Positions 56,501 through 64,000 of a stretch of 64,000 nt of DNA are shown here, in pieces; position 1 is the stretch's first letter, and every line of letters starts with the position of its first letter. The translations under genes and the position numbers were made by a program. Source of the DNA: Saprolegnia diclina VS20 (taxonomy: Eukaryota; Oomycota; Saprolegniomycetes; Saprolegniales; Saprolegniaceae); contig NW_008246077.1 in assembly GCF_000281045.1 (NCBI RefSeq), positions 509,129-573,128 of the forward strand, written 5' to 3'. The notes beneath the pieces are model-generated. The model was given only the letters and a program-made list of their open reading frames with translations. It searched no databases and was not told the DNA's origin.

Positions 56501-59376
56501 AGTTGGTGCGCCGATCGAGATGGCGTCGGCGGCCAACGCCGAAGTCCAAACGCTTTTGGGCACCAACGACGAGAACGATGGCAACAGCAGCGACGAGGCA
56601 GAGAGCGACGACGAGAACGATGACGATGACGGCAGCAAAGACCTCATCGTGCTCACGGCGACGCCCGAGACGAGCTTTGTCATCCAGAGCGACCAACTCG
56701 ACGAAGGCGAAGGCGTCATCACGGTCAATTGGCGTGTGAATGCGTCCCGGCGCTTCCACGCGTTTGACGCGATCGGCATGTTTCCGAAGCGCTCGCTGGC
56801 CGACACGCTCGTGAAGCGCACAATGGACGAGTGTCTGTGCTACCGGCTCGTGTCGGAGCTCCGCGTCGAGCCGTTTGGGTGGCGCCCGACCACAAACGCT
56901 CATGGCAACGAACTCTCAAGTGGCGTGCACTCGACCAAGATGCTCCAGCACGCGCTCTTTTTGGATAAAGTCACGCAACACGAGATCGGCGAGCTCTCGC
57001 GCAAGTCGATACACCAGCGCAAGGCGTCGCTCGTGCCCGCGCCCGACTCGGTCGATGCGATCGACGCCGTCTTGGACGCAGCGCCGGACGCCGTCAACCT
57101 CGACCGCGCGACCTTTGTGCTGGAAAACACGCTGGCTTCGGGCACCATTGAGCCGTACGGGAAGCAAATGTCCGAGATGTTCCACGACGAGATGCACGAG
57201 GTGACTTTGCGTCGTCCAAAAACGTCAAAGTACCACGTGTGCTCTGTAGAAACAAGCGGCCTTTCGCACGCTCAGCGTCGACGACGCCGACGACCACAAA
57301 GCCGGTGGCTCAAAGGACGCGCGCGACACGCGGGTAGGCCATAAAATGGGGTTGTGTCCATAAATGACGTGGCACGTCGTATGCGTAGCGCGTGAGTGGC
57401 CAGGTCAAGTTTCGACCGGCCAATAGCAACGAGCACGACGACCACCCGCAGCACGAAGATTACGTCTTTGGCAACAGCGCTGGCATCTTCCCATGCAAGT
57501 ATGGGCTCGAACGCTACGAGTTCTTTTACCTCAAGTACACGGGGCACCACACTGCGCACTCGACGACGACGCCCTTGTACGAGGTCGTGGTCGACTCGAG
57601 CCGCGACAACGACGCCAAAGACCGCAATGATCCGATCGTCGAGACGCGGCGCGGCGACTACGAGCCGCTGGTCAAGTTTACGTCCAACGCCATCTCGATC
57701 GGAACATTCGACCTGTTCATTCGGCTCACGAGCGACACGCCGCTTGTGTGGGCCAACCAAGCGGTCAATTTGACGTGGGAGATCTTTGGCGTCAACTACC
57801 GCGTCCTCTCGCATCCACGCAACCGCAACTGCATTGCGTTTTTCAAAGTCCGTGATATCCACAACACCCGCATGTGTGCCAAGGTCGACATTGTGCCCCC
57901 GTCGGCGTTCCTCGAGCCGCACGGCGGCGGCCCCGTTTCGGGGCGCATGCTCGTCTTTACGCCGAGCGAGCCCGGCATGTACGAGATTCGGTTTCTCTTC
58001 AACTACTTCCACGAAGCCAAGTTGCACCGGCGCTGCCAGGTCTTTGGCCAGCTCGAAGAGCAAATGCAGCTCCAGCGCATCAAGTACCTCTTCCAGCGCC
58101 GCGACCTCGCGCGCACGCTGAGCCTCCTCCAGCAACAAACACTGAGCGCATGGACGCAAGCGCTAGTCTACACGTACGCATGGTTGCATCCTGTCTTGAG
58201 CTACCTCCTCGACAAGCCCGTGCCCGACTCGGTCGTCAACAACCCGGGCCTCTTTACGCGCTACATGGTACGTGAAGCCGCGGGCCAATTGGCGCTGCTC
58301 GCCGAGACGGACCATTCGCAGCTGCAAGGATGCCTCACGCAGCTGCTCTCGCCGCTCCGGTCGCGCTCGTTCATTGCGTTCTTTGGTGATGCTTTCAACG
58401 GGAGCGAGGAGATGCGGACGCACGCGTCCACAATCGAGTTTGTGTCGCCCAGTGACGCGACCCGCGACGTCTTTTTGGATGCCAAGACGAGAAGCATTGC
58501 GCGGTGGCCCGCTGCGGTGACCGTCTCGCCCGAGATTTGGCTTCTACATGACGACAAGGTGCTGCTGGATGCGGGCCCGGACAACTTTGAAGCCCTCGCG
58601 CTCGAGTACCTCAGTCGTCCGCTGCTGCCGGGCCGCGTCGACATTCTCGATGAGCTGATTCTCGACAACCGCGCGCTTCTTACGACCGCCAAGCTAGTAC
58701 GTGGCGGCATGTGCTCTAAGATCTTGGACAAGTATCGTGATTAGGTGGTCGAGAGCGTCGCGACCGCAGCGTGTGGCTTGTACGAGCCTGCGATCGCAAG
58801 CGTCGTCCAAAGCTTCCTCAAGCAAGCCAAGCAAGCGGAAAAGCTCGGGCTCTTCCAAGACCTCGCGGTAGCATTTCAAAACAAAGTGCAATCTCATGAC
58901 GTGGCATCCCCAGGTGCCGCTGCAAGACGAGAGCCGCAACCATATCCAGCGCCTCATCCGCGCGCTCTTTGAGACGCACAGCCGGTCTGGCGACCGCTTT
59001 GTGGGCTGGGACACTGACGCTGCGCGCCCCCAATTGGGGTTGGATGTGCTCCAGCACCAAGCTCTGCGGGCGTGGCTCAAGCCCAAGTGCGTCCAAGGCA
59101 TCGTCAAAGTGCTCAAGCGCCGCTTTGCACTGCTCACAGCCTCGAACAGCGCGGTGGCGCTGCAGCTCGTACGTGCGACAGCGACCAAGTTCGGATGCCG
59201 CCGCCCCACCGTTCCTCTCGTGTCCACCGCCGCCGTCGGGTTGCGCAGGCGCACCGGTGCGTCGCTCGACCGACGACGCGGAATAAGATTCTCACATGTG
59301 ACTAGGCAAATCGGTCGTCTACTTTCTCCGTGAGGCCGAAACGAACGAAGCGACACTGCCGACACATGCGTCGTAG
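47523..59376 (+). CDS. Giant multi-domain membrane protein (about 3660 aa)
   Basis: One frame through 19 exons: 47523-48780, 48832-50617, 50665-50921, 50968-51176, 51225-51594, 51642-51728, 51781-51881, 51933-53255, 53300-53437, 53487-53840, 53891-54241, 54285-55877, 55929-56033, 56079-57200, 57250-57333, 57389-58696, 58745-58867, 58914-59256, 59306-59376. N-terminal third: degenerate EF-hand-like helices and two PDZ-like units (LGPIGLQVQSDFFGQCMAIR near 350; DSGITLTSDFYGQCAVV near 590) between beta-rich stretches. Middle: coiled coil (about 1350-1460 and 1790-1960). Residues about 2080-2800: at least six hydrophobic helices (ILLLIWVLMWLATLFLYIVI, VVSAVLLGGFFYFLLPLLVL, YGFVGIWFVILYIYSVLM, LIWLPFPVIGFLAYV). 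C-terminal third: two beta-rich units (ITVNWRVNASRRFHAFDAIG; RMLVFTPSEPGMYEIRFLF) recalling SKICH/Ig-like folds. No family recognised. It could be two genes, but no intergenic break or internal start is forced. Confidence 0.75.
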
Positions 59377-59446
59377 AGCTTCCATGTATCATCATTGCGT
59401 GTCGATAAGAATCACTGTTTTCATGTGCCCACGAATTGAGTGACAG

Positions 59447-60666
<1,220 letters not shown>

Positions 60667-61797
60667 GGCCACGACGTACCAGGTGGCATCTCTGCTGTCG
60701 AAGCTGCATGGTACGCATTGTACAGTTAGTCCCTCAACTACAAACCATTCTGGTGTAGGACGCGGCTCTTACAGCGGCACCGGCACCTCTACTTTGACGT
60801 AATGGCGCCGCTCTCACAGTACAGTCCCGACGACAAGCGGCCGTTGTACTACTCGCCGACGCAGCTTACCACCGCAGCCGCCACCATTGAAGCCCGCACT
60901 GAGCACGTCGTCGCGCTTCAGCACCAGCTTTTGCTTGATTGGCATAAGGGCGCCACCTTCTTCCAGGCCGCGTGGAGAGGTTTTGTCGCACGGCGCATCA
61001 CGCGTCGCCAGCGCTTTCTGCTCAAAATCGAGCGGGTTGACCACCTATACTTTGTTGCGTTTCACCGCCGCCGCCTCGCGCTAGCGCGTCGGGAGCGACG
61101 GGTTCGAAAGGCCGCTGCGCACATCAAGGTGCGCTCTTGCCGTAGAGGTCGCCTGCGCTGAGGATGAGCATGCTAGTGTCTGGCACGGCGGGCCCATGAA
61201 CGAGCGGCGATCGTGCAGCGCAGTGTCCGACTCTACCTCTTCAAGTGCGAACGCTGGCGCGCCGCCGCTACGCTCGTGCGCTGGTACCGCCTCGTCTCCC
61301 GTCGCGCCAAGCTACGTGCGTGCGCACGGCGGCTGCAGCGGTTTGTCCACTGGAAACGACGCGAAGAGCAGCTCAACGAGCTCGCCGCCGTGGCCGTGGC
61401 CGCGCGACGCCAGCATATTGAGGCCAAGCAAGCCGCGTACTTTGCGTTGCAGCCCGACCACGTCATTGTGCACCGCCTCGTCATGGCGCGCAAGCAAGAC
61501 ATCTACCGCGCCTTGCACCCGCAGCAAGCGTTGAACCAGCGACTTCATTCAAGTGGCGAGATGAGCGTCGCGCCATTGCGGCTTCCGATGGCCTCGAACG
61601 CCATGCTCGCCAAAGCCTCAGTGGCCCGGTCCAAGCTGCGATGAGCATGCGTCGCGCCGGGTCAACTCTATCTGTGCATCTAGTTAGTCGATAAGCGCCA
61701 TCGAGACGAAGGCGGACGGTTCGAAAAAAGCTTCGAATTTTGCGATCTGACCGGTTTGTCCGGATGATGACCTCGTTGGCGGTTTCTCAAGCGGTCG

Positions 61798-64000
61798 ATG
61801 GAGTACAGCGAGGTGGACGGGCTCGACGAGCCGCTTTTGGCGACCAACGAGGCCGGCGCGCCGTTCGCTGCCAGCGTGCGCAGCTTCAGCTTTTGCGGCG
61901 GCGCCGCCGTCGGCGCGGCCTTTCCGTCCAACCGCGTCACGACGTCCAAGTACACGCTCGTCAGCTTTGCGCCCAAGTTTCTTGCGCAGACGTTTACAAA
62001 GATGACAAACATCTACTTCCTCTTCATCTGCATCCTGGAGATGACGCCGGGCATCTCGACATCCGGCGGCATCCCGACGACCGCGCTGCCGCTCCTAGTC
62101 GTCATTGCCATTGACGCCTTCTTCCAGGTCGTCGAAGACTACGCGCGACATGTCGACGACGACGTGGCCAACCACCGGGTGGCGCACCGGTTACTCTCGA
62201 CGGGCGCTTACGAGTCAACTACATGGCAAGAGCTCCGCGTCGGCGACATTGTGCGCATCTTAAACGGGTCCATCGCGCCGGCCGACGTCATTCTACTGCA
62301 AGTCGAGTACGGCGTCGACGAAGCGCCACGGCACTACAGCTACGTCGAGACGTCGAGCTTGGACGGCGAGACGAACTTGAAGATCCGCGAGGCGCTGCCC
62401 GAGACGCACGGCCGGTCACTGCACCGGCTCGAAGGCGTGGTCCAGTGCGACCAGCCCAACGCCTCGGTCAACTCGTTTAGCGGCCAGCTGCATTTCGCCG
62501 ATCGCTTGGCGTCGACGCCGCTCCAAGCCACGAACGTTCTCTTGCGGGGCTGCATCTTGCGCAACACGCCGGCGGTCGTCGGCCTTGTCTTTGCCACCGG
62601 TCACGACACCAAAGTGCTCCAGTGCGCGCGGGCGTGTCCCAACAAGCGCAGCTTTGTTGAGAGCCAAGTCAACCGCGAACTCTGGTGCATGGTCATGCTC
62701 CTCTTGGCGAGCTGCGGCGCGGCCGCAACGATCTCGACCTTCTTCGACTGCCTCGAGCTCCCGCGCGCGTGGTACATGCGTCTGGAGGCGCCGCCGTCGA
62801 TCGCGGTGGCGTTTTGCCAGTCGTTTCTGCGCTTCTTTCTTTTGCTCTCGAACGTCGTGCCCATCTCTTTGGTAGTCACGCTCAACATGGTCAAGTCGCT
62901 GCAAGCGTCGCTCATGGAACGCGACCGCCACCTCCGCGATCCCTCAAACAGCGCGCCGTGCCGGGTCAAGACCATGGCGCTCAACGAAGACCTCGGGCAA
63001 GTTTCGCACATTGTCACGGACAAAACTGGGACGCTTACGCGAAACGTCATGGTCTTCCGCGCCTGTTCGGTCAACGGCGTCCTCTACGGCGGCAAGGCTG
63101 CCCCCAATGTATCCAAGTGGATGGCTTTTGCCGATGCACACTTTGACACTTGCCTCGGCGCCGGCGATGGTCCGCTGTGTACATTCTTATTGCACCTCGC
63201 GCTCTCCCACTCGGTGCTGGCGACACGTCCCGCCGACTTGAGCGAGCTCGTGGCCGCGGCCGCGTCGCCGGACGAGCAGGCGCTTCTGGCCATGGCGTAT
63301 GCCTATGGCTACCGCTTTCTTGGACGGCAACCCGGCAAAGCGACCGTCCAAGTACCGGGCCACGGCCCCGTGACGTTTGACGTGCTCCACGTGCTCGAGT
63401 TTTCCAGCGCTCGCAAGCGCATGTCGGTCGTCATTCGCAACCCGCTGCGCGACAACGCGATTCAATTGCTGGTCAAAGGCGCCGACAACGTGCTATTGCC
63501 GCGCGCCGTTGCGTCACCGACCACAAACCTGCACCTACAGGCCATGGCGCGCGACGGCCTCCGGACGCTCGTGATTGCACAGCGCACGTTGCCACCGGCG
63601 CTCTACGCAGACTGGGAGAGGCGGTACGCGATTGCTGTACGGGATGTGGCACACGTGCAAGCCAAGGCCAAGCAGCAGCCCAATGCAATTGATGCGCTCA
63701 TGGACGAGCTCGAAACGGACCTTGATGTGCTGGGCGCGACCGGCATTGAAGACGGACTCCAGGCGTACGTGCCGGCGACGATCGAAAAGCTACGCCTCGC
63801 AGGAATCAAGATATGGATGCTCACGGGCGACCACGTGGATACCGCGCTCAACGTGGCCCGGGCGTGCAATTTACTCAAGAATACCACGAGCCAGCTCTTA
63901 TTGCTGCAGTGCGCGACGCCGACCGAGTGCTTTCGGGAGCTCCGAGGCCTCCAGAGCCGCATGCAACCGCGCACCAAGTACGCGCTCGTGGTCGACGGCG
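61798..64000 (+). CDS. P4-ATPase (phospholipid flippase), N-terminal two thirds
   Basis: Cut by the window edge; 734 residues visible without an intron. First helices at KMTNIYFLFICILEMTPG and ALPLLVVIAIDAFFQVVEDY, actuator domain with YVETSSLDGETNLKIREALP (the P4-type DGET loop, about 184-190), helices 3-4 (LWCMVMLLLASCGAAATIST; LRFFLLLSNVVPISLVVTLN), phosphorylation motif HIVTDKTGTLTRN with Asp near residue 408, nucleotide-binding motifs ASPDEQALLAMAY, EFSSARKRMSVV and LVKGADN, and the hinge IWMLTGDHVDTALNVA. SDL/DGET and ISLVVTL instead of ion-binding PEGL identify a P4 flippase, which moves phospholipids to the cytosolic leaflet. A CDC50-type partner is usual for the family but is not in this window. 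Start is the first ATG in frame. Confidence 0.93.
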   Translation, partial: MEYSEVDGLDEPLLATNEAGAPFAASVRSFSFCGGAAVGAAFPSNRVTTSKYTLVSFAPKFLAQTFTKMTNIYFLFICILEMTPGISTSGGIPTTALPLLVVIAIDAFFQVVEDYARHVDDDVANHRVAHRLLSTGAYESTTWQELRVGDIVRILNGSIAPADVILLQVEYGVDEAPRHYSYVETSSLDGETNLKIREALPETHGRSLHRLEGVVQCDQPNASVNSFSGQLHFADRLASTPLQATNVLLRGCILRNTPAVVGLVFATGHDTKVLQCARACPNKRSFVESQVNRELWCMVMLLLASCGAAATISTFFDCLELPRAWYMRLEAPPSIAVAFCQSFLRFFLLLSNVVPISLVVTLNMVKSLQASLMERDRHLRDPSNSAPCRVKTMALNEDLGQVSHIVTDKTGTLTRNVMVFRACSVNGVLYGGKAAPNVSKWMAFADAHFDTCLGAGDGPLCTFLLHLALSHSVLATRPADLSELVAAAASPDEQALLAMAYAYGYRFLGRQPGKATVQVPGHGPVTFDVLHVLEFSSARKRMSVVIRNPLRDNAIQLLVKGADNVLLPRAVASPTTNLHLQAMARDGLRTLVIAQRTLPPALYADWERRYAIAVRDVAHVQAKAKQQPNAIDALMDELETDLDVLGATGIEDGLQAYVPATIEKLRLAGIKIWMLTGDHVDTALNVARACNLLKNTTSQLLLLQCATPTECFRELRGLQSRMQPRTKYALVVDG

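Overview
The window looks like nuclear DNA of an oomycete, most likely of the Saprolegnia/Achlya/Aphanomyces type. It is GC-rich and gene-dense. Nearly every gene is split by very short GT..AG introns (mostly 41-67 nt, a few possibly 31-37 nt), and intergenic gaps are usually 50-1000 bp. Products are typically eukaryotic: Gemin5, COG1, NOP53, TFIP11, histone H3, P4-ATPase, tubulin ligase. They are mixed with families known to be expanded or rearranged in oomycetes, such as cyclic-nucleotide-binding K+ channels, PIPKs with extra domains, and ankyrin proteins. The organism call is an inference from gene style; no marker gene was compared. I assembled exons by hand, using in-frame joins plus GT..AG borders. 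For every multi-exon gene with both ends in the window, the joined length is a multiple of three.

Layout. 1-2.2 kb: 3' part of a Gemin5-like gene (+). 2.3-8.0 kb: tandem CASTOR/POLLUX-type ion channels (-). 8.3-11 kb: syntaxin-like SNARE and tubulin-tyrosine ligase (-). 11.9-13.7 kb: EF-hand protein (+). 13.8-16.5 kb: COG1 (-). 16.6-18.1 kb: two-SANT protein (+), convergent with 18.2-21.4 kb, a Fab1-type lipid kinase with dysferlin and PH domains (-). 21.9-23.3 kb: coiled-coil protein with a Gly-rich hydrophobic hairpin (+). 23.6-24.7 kb: a 773-N gap flanked by a truncated histone H3 and by histone-type 3' stem-loops on both sides, suggesting a divergent histone pair. 24.8-26.0 kb: coiled-coil protein (+). 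26.4-32.7 kb: two K+ channels with cNMP domains flanking GNB1L. 33.0-37.5 kb: divergent TFIP11 and NOP53. 37.9-39.6 kb: multi-pass membrane protein. 39.8-44.8 kb: inverted duplication of a multi-pass (possibly bestrophin-like) gene around an ankyrin gene; the second arm runs into a 218-N gap. 45.6-46.5 kb: coiled-coil protein (-). 47.5-59.4 kb: one giant 19-exon gene for a protein of about 3660 residues. 59.4-61.6 kb: WW-domain and IQ-motif genes with overlapping first exons. 61.8 kb to the end: P4-ATPase, cut by the window edge.

Functional themes: RNA and ribosome work (Gemin5, TFIP11, NOP53, GNB1L), membrane traffic and lipid signalling (COG1, syntaxin, Fab1-type kinase, flippase), and ion channels (two CASTOR/POLLUX, two CNBD K+ channels, possible bestrophin-like pair). 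There is no operon logic. Neighbouring genes mostly share only promoters (divergent pairs) or 3' ends (convergent pairs).
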